Positions 9,106 through 17,717 of a stretch of 38,832 bases of DNA are shown piece by piece. Both the position numbers and the translations under genes were made by a program. How positions within the stretch are numbered: position 1 is the stretch's first letter; every line of letters begins with the position of its first letter. Source of the DNA: Bauldia sp. (GTDB lineage: Bacteria > Pseudomonadota > Alphaproteobacteria > Rhizobiales > Kaistiaceae); assembly GCA_022841545.1 (NCBI GenBank), contig JALHRF010000026.1, positions 1 through 38,832 of the forward strand. Direction: 5' to 3'. Under the pieces are notes generated by a model. The model was not told the origin of the DNA and did not search any database. It worked only from the letters and a program-made list of their open reading frames with translations.

Positions 9106-10134
9106 TCAGGTCCCCGCCTGGTGGCGGCGTTCGAGGCCGTAGTGGAGCGCCATCATGCCGAGAATGATCGCGCCGATGAAGATGTTGTAGGCGAGGCCCG
9201 GCACGCCGATCATCACGATGCCGTTCCGCATGACGCGGAGGATGAAGACGCCGAGCACGGTGCCGACGATGGTGCCGCGGCCGCCCATCAGCGCCGTGCC
9301 GCCGATCACCACCATGGCAATCACCTCGAGCTCGTAGCCGGTGCCGCTATTGGGATTGGCGGCGGAGGTGCGGATCGAGCTGATGATCCCTGCGAGCGCC
9401 GACATCGCCGAGCAGAGGATGAAGAGGGCGACCTTGGTCGCTTTGACGTTGACGCCGCGGGCGCGGGCCGCATTGGGATTTCCGCCCGAAGCCTGGATCC
9501 AGTTGCCGAACTTGGTCTGGTTGAGGATGTACCAGAAGATCAGGGCGACGCCGATGAACCAGAACAGCGACATGTAGATGCGGAAGGTGCCGATATAGAA
9601 ATCGCCGACGAGCACGTTCGCGATCCACTGGTCGCCGGCGCTCCAGGTGCGCTGCGGGAACCCGTCGGTGACGAACAGCGCGGTGCCGCGCACGACGAGC
9701 AGCATGCCGAGGGTGACCAGGAAGGACGGAATCATAAGCCGGGTGACGAACAGTCCGTTCACCAGGCCGATCACCCCCGCGATGGCGATCGCGACGACGA
9801 AGCCGAGCTCGAGCGGCATGATCCCCTGGTTGAAGAGGGTCCACATCACGATCGGCGCGAAGCCGAACACGGCGCCGACCGAGAGGTCGAACTCGCCCGC
9901 GGTCATCAGGAGCGTCATGGCCAGCGCGATCAGGCCAAGCTCGACCGTGAAGACCAGCGTGTTCGAAATGTTGAGCGGCGACAGGAAGGTCGGATTGATC
10001 GCGGTGAAGACGATCAGCTCGAGCACGAGCAGGACGAACGGTCCGAACTCTGGCTTGGCGATCAGGCGCCGGATCAGCGGCGGCTGCTGGGCAACGCCGC
10101 CTGCGTGGCCGGGGGTGTCTTGCGCGAGGGCCAT
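9106..10134 (-). CDS. Sugar ABC transporter permease (CUT2, BPD_transp_2 type)
   Basis: A 342-residue inner-membrane permease with about nine or ten hydrophobic segments. Family motifs include NISNTLVFTVELGLIALAMT and LMTAGEFDLSVGAVFG near the N-terminal third, and GNPNAARARGVNV, the cytoplasmic loop that docks the ATPase. Near the C-terminus is the glycine-rich VIGGTALMGGRGT. The start ATG at 10134 has TAGGGA just upstream; longer readings run into non-conserved sequence. It lies between the ATPase and the substrate-binding protein. Confidence 0.92.
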   Translation of the reverse strand: MALAQDTPGHAGGVAQQPPLIRRLIAKPEFGPFVLLVLELIVFTAINPTFLSPLNISNTLVFTVELGLIALAMTLLMTAGEFDLSVGAVFGFAPIVMWTLFNQGIMPLELGFVVAIAIAGVIGLVNGLFVTRLMIPSFLVTLGMLLVVRGTALFVTDGFPQRTWSAGDQWIANVLVGDFYIGTFRIYMSLFWFIGVALIFWYILNQTKFGNWIQASGGNPNAARARGVNVKATKVALFILCSAMSALAGIISSIRTSAANPNSGTGYELEVIAMVVIGGTALMGGRGTIVGTVLGVFILRVMRNGIVMIGVPGLAYNIFIGAIILGMMALHYGLERRHQAGT

Positions 10135-10220
10135 TTTCCCTACGGAGGTTTTTCTTATTGCGGGGCCGGTCCCGCGGCGGGCTTGATGCCGCCGCGGGGG
10201 ACTTGACGTGGCTCCGGCGG

Positions 10221-11153
10221 TCAGTTGCCGGACAGGATGTCGTCGACGAGCTGGGCGCCGTCCTTTTCGTAAAGGTTGCCGACGAGGACGTCGAAGCCGG
10301 CCGGGATGCCGCTCGAGGCCATGTTGGCGAGCGAAAGCCCGACATAGCTCGTGGCGTGCGGGTCCTGCCACATGGCGGCGTTGACGTAGCCCTCGAGCAC
10401 CTCCTGGGTGGTGTCGAGCGAGTTGCCCCAGCCGACCACCGGGATTTCGCCCGGCTTGACGCCGACCTGGTCGAAGACGCGCTTGATCGAGCCGGTGACG
10501 AGGTCGCCGAGGCCGATGATCGCCTTCACCTTCTCACGGTTGGCCGTGAGGTAGTCCGACATGCGGGTGATCACCTCGGCCTGGTCAAGCGTGTTGTCGG
10601 TGACCTCCCAGGTGATGCCGAGCGGCTCGAACACCGACCGGATGCCTTCCTCTTCCTGGACGCCGTAGGTGGCGCCGGGCACTTCGACCGGCATCCAGAC
10701 GAAATCGCCGGATTTCACCAGGCCCTTGTCGACCAGGTACTGCGCCCACTGGCGGCCGGTGACGACGAGGTCCATGCCGACATAGGCGTCGAAGGCGACC
10801 GTCGGGTCCGGGGTGTTGATGTTGATGACCGGAATGCCGGCGGCCTGGGCCTCGTTGACCACCTCGACCATCGAGCCCGGGTCGGGGCTCGTGGTGACGA
10901 TGGCGTCGGCGCCCGCGGCGATGGCCGAGCGGACGGCTTCCTGCTGCGAGGGCACGTCGCCGGAATGGAACGAGGTGTTGACGGTGTTGCCGGTATCCTC
11001 GGCCCACTGGTTCGCGCCCTGGAGGAAGTAGGTCCAGACCGGGTCGGCCGGCCCGCCATGCGAGATCCAGTAGAAGGTCTTCGCTTCGGCCATGGCCGGC
11101 AGGGCCAGGGCCATCGCCGCGCCGGCGACGAGCAGCTTCAGGTGTTTCAGCAT
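10221..11153 (-). CDS. Periplasmic sugar-binding protein of the ABC transporter
   Basis: A 310-residue Peripla_BP_4-type (LacI/ribose-binding) protein. A signal peptide (about 1-23, ending AEA) precedes FYWISHGGPADPVWTYFLQGA and the repeated alpha/beta pattern of this fold, for instance AIAAGADAIVTTSPDP and GIPVININTPDP. It would capture the substrate and deliver it to the permease encoded 86 bases downstream. The ATG has an AGGGAGGAA ribosome site. The Trp-rich ligand cleft is compatible with a sugar or polyol, but the ligand is unknown. No dedicated regulator or kinase is adjacent. Confidence 0.92.
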   Translation of the reverse strand: MLKHLKLLVAGAAMALALPAMAEAKTFYWISHGGPADPVWTYFLQGANQWAEDTGNTVNTSFHSGDVPSQQEAVRSAIAAGADAIVTTSPDPGSMVEVVNEAQAAGIPVININTPDPTVAFDAYVGMDLVVTGRQWAQYLVDKGLVKSGDFVWMPVEVPGATYGVQEEEGIRSVFEPLGITWEVTDNTLDQAEVITRMSDYLTANREKVKAIIGLGDLVTGSIKRVFDQVGVKPGEIPVVGWGNSLDTTQEVLEGYVNAAMWQDPHATSYVGLSLANMASSGIPAGFDVLVGNLYEKDGAQLVDDILSGN

Positions 11154-11534
11154 TCGGTAGTTCCTCCCTTTTTGTTGCTCCGCGAGAAGCGCGGAACCCG
11201 ACAAAGTCAGGCCGCGACCGGCATCGACGCACGGTGAGCGACCTCCACATTTTGATGTCTTCCGAAGTGCCGCTGTCCCGCGGCACCCACAATCCGGAAC
11301 AGAGTTTCTATTTCGTTCAGTATGGAACCCGCATTCGCAGGGCGTCAACCCGCCAGTGTATTCGGCAGAGACTACGTCGACAACTCCCAGCCGACACTAA
11401 CCGGAATTGCTGTAGTACGCCCGAAATCTTTGAGGGATATCCCTCAGATGCGGGGCGCCCGCGATGGCCGTCGCGCTTGTCGGCCACGACGGCGCGCGCT
11501 AGCCTCGTTGAATTCCGGGTTGGGGGCCGCAGGA
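11154..11534. promoter_or_regulatory. Divergent intergenic region with two inverted-repeat sites
   Basis: This 381-base gap separates the ABC transporter operon (minus) from the orphan membrane protein (plus). It contains the inverted repeat GTTC-N6-GAAC at 11315-11328, placed to act on the transporter promoter. It also has a perfect 16-base palindrome TGAGGGATATCCCTCA at 11431-11446, 89 bases before the membrane-protein start. Both look like regulator-binding sites. No coding sequence is evident here. Confidence 0.5.
11431..11446. promoter_or_regulatory. Perfect 16-bp palindrome, probable operator
   Basis: TGAGGGATATCCCTCA reads identically on both strands with no spacer. A chance perfect 16-mer palindrome at a promoter-proximal position is unlikely, so a dimeric regulator is expected. 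Which regulator cannot be said from the window; LuxR/NarL-type response regulators commonly use such sites. Confidence 0.5.
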
Positions 11535-12209
11535 ATGCCAGTCAGCGAACACAGCCTGCTGCTGTTGGTGGTTTTCACCGGCGCTGCCGTCTTCGTCATG
11601 CTGGTGACGACGGCGCTGTCCGCCCGGCTGGAGCCCTTCCTTCGGACGTGGCTGGTCAGCGTCATCACAAGTCTGGTGGGAGCCTTCACCTCCGCGACCT
11701 ACTACATGGATCGCCAGCTCTGGACTGGCGCGCTGTCGTTCGGCCTGCTCGCCGTCGCCTTCGGCCTGAAGGCGCTTGCGGGCTACCAGTTCAGGACCGG
11801 CCGGCTGCCGCTTGTCGCCGCCGGCTCGCTCATCCTGGTCGCGACCATCGCCGTGCTCGCGGCGATCCTGTCGGGCTATGACGGGCTGTCCATCATCCTC
11901 TGGCAGGGGTGGGCCGCCGCGTGCTGTGCCGTGGCCGCGGCCAACTACAGGCTGGGCGGCGCCGAGGCGCCGGTGGCGGCCACGATCGTCGCCTTCTTCT
12001 ATCTTCTCCTCGGCGCGTCCTATGGCATTTCGGCGGTGCTCATCCTGATGGAGGGCAATCTTGTCCTCGGCAGACCCCCGGACAATTGGGCGGACCAGGC
12101 CTCCCGCCTGATTGCCGCCATCACCTTCATCGGCATCGGCTCGGTCCTCCTTGTCCTCAACCAGCGGCGGTTCGCGCGGCGGCGCGAGAGTCTGGCCAAC
12201 CCGGCCTGA
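11535..12209 (+). CDS. Seven-helix membrane protein, unassigned (sensor-module-like)
   Basis: A 224-residue protein that is almost entirely hydrophobic, with about seven predicted membrane helices and a short basic C-terminal tail (QRRFARRRESLANPA). The architecture resembles the multi-pass N-terminal sensor regions that precede GGDEF or histidine-kinase domains. However, the frame stops after the last helix and no output domain follows. I do not recognise a named family. The ATG at 11535 has an AGGA immediately upstream. The palindrome at 11431 suggests its own regulation. Confidence 0.7.
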   Translation: MPVSEHSLLLLVVFTGAAVFVMLVTTALSARLEPFLRTWLVSVITSLVGAFTSATYYMDRQLWTGALSFGLLAVAFGLKALAGYQFRTGRLPLVAAGSLILVATIAVLAAILSGYDGLSIILWQGWAAACCAVAAANYRLGGAEAPVAATIVAFFYLLLGASYGISAVLILMEGNLVLGRPPDNWADQASRLIAAITFIGIGSVLLVLNQRRFARRRESLANPA

Positions 12210-12360
12210 CGGTCTGCCCCAAGGGCGCTCGCGTCATCCGGACCACACTCGCGTCTCACGACGTCGCCGGGCTCACCGATGGTAACCAGCCCTTAAACGG
12301 GGGGCCCTAGCGTCTCCCGGCGGCCGCGCGTGAGCTGGCCGATGGGAGTTGCGGAAGGCC

Positions 12361-14634
12361 ATGGCCGACAAGCGCCGGACGAGCCAGCGTACAGAGCCGG
12401 CCTTTGGCGTCAACGCCGCGCGCTACGGCTTCTTCGGCTCCGGCAAGAAGCCCGCCGCGCGCGCGCCAAAGGCGGCGACGCCTGCGGCCAGGCCAAAGAC
12501 CACGGCGAAGAAGCCGCCCGCGAAGAAGCCCCCGCCGCCAAAGAAACCCCCGCCGAAAAAGCCCGCCGCCCGCACCGCCGCGCGCCGTCCCCCCGCCAGG
12601 CGGAAGCCGCGTCGCGGCGTCATCGCCACCACCGCCCACGCCGTTCGGCGCCTCGTCTACTGGTCGGTGGTCGCCGGCATCATCGGCGTTCTCGGCATCG
12701 CCGGTCTCGTCGGCTACTACTGGTCGAAGCTGCCGCCGACGTCGGAATGGGCGCTGCCCGTGCAGCCGGCGAGCGTGCGCATCGTCTCCGCCGACGGCGT
12801 GCTGATCACCAACCGCGGCGACGTCGCCGGCAAGACGCTGACCCTCGACGAGATGCCGGACTACCTGCCGGAGGCGGTGATCGCCATCGAGGACCGCCGC
12901 TTCTGGTATCACCTCGGCATCGATCCGATCGGCCTGACGCGTGCCGCGATCGTCAACCTCACCGCCGGCGGGGTCGTCCAGGGCGGCTCGACGCTGACCC
13001 AGCAGCTCGCCAAGAACCTCTTCCTCAAGCCCGAGCGCACCTTCGAGCGGAAGGCGCAGGAGGTGATCCTTGCGGTCTGGCTGGAGCTGAGCCTTTCGAA
13101 GCGCGAGATCCTGGAGCTCTACCTCAACCGCGTCTATCTCGGCGCCGGCGCCTATGGCGTCGACGCCGCCGCGCAGCGCTATTTCGGCAAGTCGGCCAGG
13201 GACGTGACGCTGGCCGAGGCGGCGACGCTGGCGGGCCTCCTCAAGGCGCCTTCCCGTTATTCGCCCCTCCTCGATCCCGCCGCCTCCGCCGAGCGCGCCA
13301 GCCTCGTCCTCGCCGCCATGCACGAGGAGGGCTACATCGACGACCGCGAGACCAGCCTCGCCCTTTCCGACGCGGTGACGCCCGTCCGCGACGTCGCCGG
13401 CGGCAGCGGCCGCTACGTCGCCGACTGGGTGATGGCGCAGCTCCCGTCTTTCGTCGGCGCGCTCGACGACGACATCGTCGTCGAGACCACCATCGACCTC
13501 CGCACCCAGGCGCAGGCCGCCCGCGCGCTCACCGCGACGCTGGAGGCCGAAGGCCCGCAGCGCGGCGTCAGCCAGGGCGCCATCGTCGCCATGACGCCGG
13601 ACGGCGCGGTCAAGGCCATGGTCGGCGGCAGGGACTACGGGTCGAGCCCGTTCAACCGCGCCGTCGACGCGATGCGCCAGCCCGGCTCGTCGTTCAAGCC
13701 CTTCGTCTTCCTCGCCGCATTGGAGGCCGGCAACTACCCCGAGTCGCTCCGCATCGACCAGCCGGTGACGATCAGCGGCTGGAGCCCGGAGAACTACACG
13801 CGAAAGTATCTCGGCCCGGTCACGCTGCGCTCGGCGCTCGCGCTGTCGCTCAACACCATCGCCGCGCAGCTCGCCGCCGAGGTCGGCCCGTCGACGGTCG
13901 CCGCCACCGCGCGCCGCCTCGGCATCCGCTCGGCGCTGCAGGCGACGCCGTCGATCGCGCTCGGCACCTCGGAGGTGACGCTTCTGGAGATGACCGGCGC
14001 CTACGCCGCCTTCGCCAATGGCGGCAGCGGCGTCATCCCCCATGTCATTCGCCGCATCCGCACCGAGAACGGCCGCGTCCTTTATGAGCGCGCCGGCGCC
14101 GGGCCGGGGCAGGTGGTCCACCCGGCGCACGTCGGGATGATGAACGCGATGCTGGCAGAGACGATGGCGACCGGCACCGGCAAGACCGCGGCGCTGCCCG
14201 GCTGGCCGGCCGCGGGCAAGACCGGCACCTCGCAGGATTTCCGCGACGCCTGGTTCATCGGCTACACCGCGCCGATGGTCACGGGCGTCTGGTTCGGCAA
14301 CGACAACAACAAGCCGACGAAGAAGGCGACCGGCAGCAACATCGCCGCCGCCGCCTGGCACCGCTTCATGGCCTCAGCACTCGAAGGGCTCCCCCCGTCC
14401 GCGCTCCCCGGCGGCTACGAGATGCAGGACCCCATCGCCGCCATCGCCGGCCAGGCGCCCGACAGCATCGCCGAGCAGATCGCCATCGTCGGCGAAGACG
14501 GCGACATAATCCGCTCCGCCCCGGCCCCGCTGCCGCCGCAGCAGGTGGCCGCCCCGACCACCACCGGCGCCATCCGCCTCGCCCCACCGCCGCAGGAACG
14601 GCGGGGGTTATTCAAGCGGCTGTTTGGGGGATGA
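12361..14634 (+). CDS. Penicillin-binding protein 1A-type bifunctional peptidoglycan synthase
   Basis: A 757-residue class A PBP. A ~95-residue cytoplasmic tail very rich in Lys, Pro and Ala precedes one membrane helix (about 97-118). The GT51 glycosyltransferase domain follows, with catalytic Glu177 in IEDRRFWYH and the GGSTLTQQLAKN motif. The transpeptidase domain has the three active-site boxes: SxxK at 443-446 (SSFK), SxN at 496-498 (SLN) and KTG at 620-622. It polymerises and cross-links glycan strands in the periplasm. ATG 12361 is preferred over an upstream TTG (12349). The C-terminus ends in a Pro-rich tail. Confidence 0.94.
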   Translation: MADKRRTSQRTEPAFGVNAARYGFFGSGKKPAARAPKAATPAARPKTTAKKPPAKKPPPPKKPPPKKPAARTAARRPPARRKPRRGVIATTAHAVRRLVYWSVVAGIIGVLGIAGLVGYYWSKLPPTSEWALPVQPASVRIVSADGVLITNRGDVAGKTLTLDEMPDYLPEAVIAIEDRRFWYHLGIDPIGLTRAAIVNLTAGGVVQGGSTLTQQLAKNLFLKPERTFERKAQEVILAVWLELSLSKREILELYLNRVYLGAGAYGVDAAAQRYFGKSARDVTLAEAATLAGLLKAPSRYSPLLDPAASAERASLVLAAMHEEGYIDDRETSLALSDAVTPVRDVAGGSGRYVADWVMAQLPSFVGALDDDIVVETTIDLRTQAQAARALTATLEAEGPQRGVSQGAIVAMTPDGAVKAMVGGRDYGSSPFNRAVDAMRQPGSSFKPFVFLAALEAGNYPESLRIDQPVTISGWSPENYTRKYLGPVTLRSALALSLNTIAAQLAAEVGPSTVAATARRLGIRSALQATPSIALGTSEVTLLEMTGAYAAFANGGSGVIPHVIRRIRTENGRVLYERAGAGPGQVVHPAHVGMMNAMLAETMATGTGKTAALPGWPAAGKTGTSQDFRDAWFIGYTAPMVTGVWFGNDNNKPTKKATGSNIAAAAWHRFMASALEGLPPSALPGGYEMQDPIAAIAGQAPDSIAEQIAIVGEDGDIIRSAPAPLPPQQVAAPTTTGAIRLAPPPQERRGLFKRLFGG

Positions 14635-14657
14635 GGTTGGGCAATGGTTCGCACCCT

Positions 14658-15509
14658 TCAGGAACGGTGCGGTCTCGCGGCGTTCAGCTCCTCCCACCGG
14701 CGAACATCAAGCGAGCCATCCGGCAGGATGAAGTGCGCACGCCGCGCTCGGATAATCTCCAGGCCGTCGATCGCCTGGCCAGAGTCCGCAGACGAGTTTG
14801 GCCCCTCGTAAATGACTCCCGCAAGCGACCAGGACCGGAGCAAGCCGTCCTCAATGACTGTAAGCATCGGCCCTCCGCTCATACCCCGAAAATCATAGTT
14901 CTCCGCCGGCAGTCCGCGGCCGAGCACGGCCAGGAGGTGATCACGTTCGATCATGCTGGATATGTCGATCTCGCTGACGCTGCTCGCGATACCGCCGCCT
15001 GGCGCCGCGCCGAAGGACACCTCGCGTGGTGAAGTCCATATGGTCTCGATGCCGGGAAAGCCGCCATAGTACACACCTCGATCGCGCTGCGGCGGGCCAG
15101 GCGGCCATTGCCGCTGGTAGCCGGTGAGAGTCGTCTTGCCCAGCGCCGAAACCTCGGCCTCGGAGACCCGAAACGTCGCGATATCGATGCCGGCGTGAGA
15201 AGCGATGACGGCGTTGCGGTCCTCAAGATCTAATCCATTTTTGCCAAGCTGGACTGAAACGACGCGACCCGAGTGCCAAGCACGCCGGCATTCGTCAAGA
15301 ACATGCGCAGCCGTCACACCGAATACGCCGCCGCCGGCGTCGAGGAAGAAAGCCGAGCCGTTGCGCACACGGAATTGCCCATCGTTCTCGCGGATTATCC
15401 AGAAAAGCGGCGCGGTCAAAGACGTAACGAATTCAAGTTCGGCTCCCGCAAGACCCGCTCCCATAATGGTGCGCGCCTCACTCTCACTGGACACGGGCGG
15501 CAACGGCAC
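14658..15509 (-). CDS. Trypsin-like serine protease domain protein
   Basis: A 283-residue protein with a complete chymotrypsin-fold triad by motif and spacing: His69 in VTAAHV, Asp109 in GIDIATF, Ser211 in GMSGGPML. There is no signal peptide or membrane segment, so it probably acts in the cytoplasm. The GTG start at 15509 has AGAGGG about 12 bases upstream; an ATG at 15464 is the alternative. It lies 16 bases after the stop of a HEPN-motif gene on the same strand and is probably co-transcribed. Trypsin-like domains occur as effectors or activators in prokaryotic conflict systems. That role is inferred here from the partner and the AbiE neighbour. Confidence 0.8.
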   Translation of the reverse strand: MPLPPVSSESEARTIMGAGLAGAELEFVTSLTAPLFWIIRENDGQFRVRNGSAFFLDAGGGVFGVTAAHVLDECRRAWHSGRVVSVQLGKNGLDLEDRNAVIASHAGIDIATFRVSEAEVSALGKTTLTGYQRQWPPGPPQRDRGVYYGGFPGIETIWTSPREVSFGAAPGGGIASSVSEIDISSMIERDHLLAVLGRGLPAENYDFRGMSGGPMLTVIEDGLLRSWSLAGVIYEGPNSSADSGQAIDGLEIIRARRAHFILPDGSLDVRRWEELNAARPHRS

Positions 15510-15525
15510 TGCGGTCTCGCCCTCT

Positions 15526-16854
15526 TTACCTCTTTACCCACGGAACGGATTCTACTTGGCCGACCCAGCCGGGATTGAGCCGGTTCGAGTAGACGCCGGA
15601 ATAGCCTGAAAGCCGCAGGATGATGAGCTCGACATACCACTGCGCCAAGCGCCAGCCATCGGAGATGGCAGGTCGAAGGGAAACGCCGAGCCTGTCTTCG
15701 GCATGCACGAGCTCATTGCGGACCTTCACTATGGCCTCGGGGCCGTTTTTCCACACTTTACGACGCTTGCCTGAAAGCAGGCTCCTTAAATGCGTGGGGG
15801 TCGCGACCGGCAGGCCCAGGTGCCGGAGCGCGCGTTGAATGCGCTCGCCGGCATTTCCGGACAGGAGAAGCCCGTTCTTTGTCAGGATGCCATGTGCAAG
15901 GCGTTCGAGCGCCGCCTGCGAAAGAAGAAGCCCGCTATCGATGCCTGCTCCGTCACCGCCGCGATTGCTACGCAGGTACCAGTAGAGGGCGCGCGCCACC
16001 GCATCGCCGAGATCAGCGTCGCCGAGCAGCGAGATAAAGCCCGGATAGACCTGCGCGAGCGACTGCCCGTGATGAACGTCAAACCAGCCTAGACGCGATT
16101 CCCACGGCGTCGACAGGCGCGTGCCCCACTCTTCGTAAATGGCCGCGCCACCCGCGTTCAACCCGGTAACGCCGAAAAGACCGGTGTATTGGCCGCGGGC
16201 AAACGAAAGAAAGCGGTGCAGATTGTGCACTTGCCGCTCCGCGGCCTTGATCGTGAAGAGCCGTCCGCCCACGCGTGTGATACGCCCGACATGGGTAATC
16301 GCCGACCCGCCGTCCGCCTTGAGCTGCTTTATCAACTCGGACGTCCCCGGGAGCGCCTGTATCTCGATCGACCAGTCGTCTTCGAACAGCGCGACGCGGC
16401 CAAGACGGCTGCCGCCACCGCCGGGCGCGTGATAATCGAAGTCGGTCGAGTTTTCGCCCAAACTGAAAAACTCGTGAAAGTTCAGGATATGAAAGATCGC
16501 CTCCCGCAGACGCGTCCGGCGATCGGCACATTGGATTAGATTCCCACGCTGAGGCAGGAGATCCATCTCTGTGCCAGTGCCTGAAAACCTCGTGCGAACG
16601 GCAAGGACAGGCACCGGCTCGCCGCGCTCGCCGAACCGCATCGTCAGCGACTTACTCCTCGCGGCCAACGCGCCATTGGGCGCGCGAAACCGTGCCGTGA
16701 CGATCACGCGGTCGCGGGGAGCACCGCGCAGCATGGCCGTTCCATCAGCAAGGAACACTGCGCCGTCGCTGACGACCTCTATAGGGGCGCGCCCGAGCTC
16801 AATCGACGCATTTGCTCTTGTTGAGAAATATCTCGGTTTGATCGGAATGATCAT
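15526..16854 (-). CDS. HEPN-motif protein of unknown family, candidate RNase effector
   Basis: A 442-residue soluble protein. The N-terminal ~270 residues are beta-rich and unrecognised (features: HILNFHEFFSLGEN, HHGQSLAQVYPGF). The C-terminal ~160 residues are helical and hold RNELVH at 379-384, the R-X4-6-H motif of HEPN RNases, followed by a helix ending LSGYSGVYSNRL. The layout resembles ApeA-type abortive-infection proteins with an N-terminal sensing region and a C-terminal HEPN. An ATG at 16854 is chosen; a TTG at 16905 would add 17 residues. TATACT lies 7-12 bases upstream of the ATG, so a leaderless message is possible. Confidence 0.75.
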   Translation of the reverse strand: MIIPIKPRYFSTRANASIELGRAPIEVVSDGAVFLADGTAMLRGAPRDRVIVTARFRAPNGALAARSKSLTMRFGERGEPVPVLAVRTRFSGTGTEMDLLPQRGNLIQCADRRTRLREAIFHILNFHEFFSLGENSTDFDYHAPGGGGSRLGRVALFEDDWSIEIQALPGTSELIKQLKADGGSAITHVGRITRVGGRLFTIKAAERQVHNLHRFLSFARGQYTGLFGVTGLNAGGAAIYEEWGTRLSTPWESRLGWFDVHHGQSLAQVYPGFISLLGDADLGDAVARALYWYLRSNRGGDGAGIDSGLLLSQAALERLAHGILTKNGLLLSGNAGERIQRALRHLGLPVATPTHLRSLLSGKRRKVWKNGPEAIVKVRNELVHAEDRLGVSLRPAISDGWRLAQWYVELIILRLSGYSGVYSNRLNPGWVGQVESVPWVKR

Positions 16855-17015
16855 TTCGCAAGTATAGCGTGCGCTTGTTCTGACGTAATGCGCATTTGCG
16901 CGCAAGGTTGATGAACTGGCTCGGGTCCGCAGGGAAGCGAGGCGGCGTAGCGAGTGTCAGTCGACTCGGTGCCAAGTCGTTTGGTCGGTTCCTTTCAAAT
17001 AATGGAATCATCTAC

Positions 17016-17062
17016 GATACGAATCGTCATATATAGCCTTTACATATACAACGATTCGTATC
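17016..17062. promoter_or_regulatory. AbiE promoter with paired palindromic operators
   Basis: GATACGAATCGT (17016-17027) and ACGATTCGTATC (17051-17062) form a perfect 12-base inverted repeat. Each arm contains its own 9-base palindrome, ACGA-N-TCGT, and the two centres are 32 bases apart, about three helical turns. The AT-rich spacer holds TATATA (17030-17035) and TATACA (17045-17050), either of which could be the -10 box. The second arm ends 10 bases before the abiEi ATG. AbiEi antitoxins are known to repress their own promoters by binding inverted repeats, and this site fits. Confidence 0.7.
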
Positions 17063-17072
17063 ATGTTCGCTC

Positions 17073-17717
17073 ATGCCATCCCGCGACCGAAGCCAGCAGG
17101 ACCGCGCCCTTTCGCTGCTCAAGGAGCAAGGCATGGCGCGTCTCAACGAGTTCGTCCAAGCAGGCGTCACGGCCGCGACGGTCTCGCGCATGACGGAGAA
17201 GGGGCTGATCCTTCGCCTGGGCCGTGGCCTGTACCAGCTTGCCGACGCCAAGCTGGACGCCAACCATTCGCTCGCCGAGGCGGCCAAGCTCGTGCCGAAG
17301 GGCGTCGTCTGCCTTACCTCGGCGCTTGCCTTTCATGGGCTCACCGACACCATCCCGTCCCGCGTCTGGATGGCGATTGCCGCCAGGGACCGGCGGCCGG
17401 CCGTCAGCTATCCGCCGCTTCAGTTCGTGCGCTTCGGGGCGAAGGTCTTTCCTGCCGGCATTGAGGAGCACCGCATCGAAGGGGTGACGGTGCGCGTCTA
17501 CGATCCCGCGAAGACCGTCGTCGATATGTTCCGCTATCGCCAGCGCGAAGGGAGGCGATACCAGAAAAGTCCCGGACTCAACCTCGCGCTTGAGGGCCTG
17601 CGGGAAGCACTGCGCCAGCGCAAGGCGACGGCGGCCGACATCGCGAGGTACGCGAGCGAGGCGGGTATATGGAAGATCCTCCAACCCTATCTCGACGCGA
17701 TGACCGCCAATGCGTGA
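17073..17717 (+). CDS. abiEi: AbiEi antitoxin/transcriptional repressor
   Basis: A 214-residue antitoxin of the type IV AbiE system. The N-terminal winged helix (about residues 8-60) has FVQAGVTAATVSRMTEKGLILRL as recognition region, ending GRGLYQL. The C-terminal domain has VCLTSALAFHGLTD and IEGVTVRVYDPAKTVVDMFRYR, typical of AbiEi. It represses the operon and neutralises the partner nucleotidyltransferase. The stop overlaps the abiEii start by eight bases. The paired operators just upstream support autoregulation. Confidence 0.92.
   Translation: MPSRDRSQQDRALSLLKEQGMARLNEFVQAGVTAATVSRMTEKGLILRLGRGLYQLADAKLDANHSLAEAAKLVPKGVVCLTSALAFHGLTDTIPSRVWMAIAARDRRPAVSYPPLQFVRFGAKVFPAGIEEHRIEGVTVRVYDPAKTVVDMFRYRQREGRRYQKSPGLNLALEGLREALRQRKATAADIARYASEAGIWKILQPYLDAMTANA

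Noticed and set aside
12307..14361. 684-codon open frame opposite the PBP gene
   Set aside because: It is antisense to a well-supported class A PBP with all active-site motifs; the apparent coding quality comes from GC-rich third positions.
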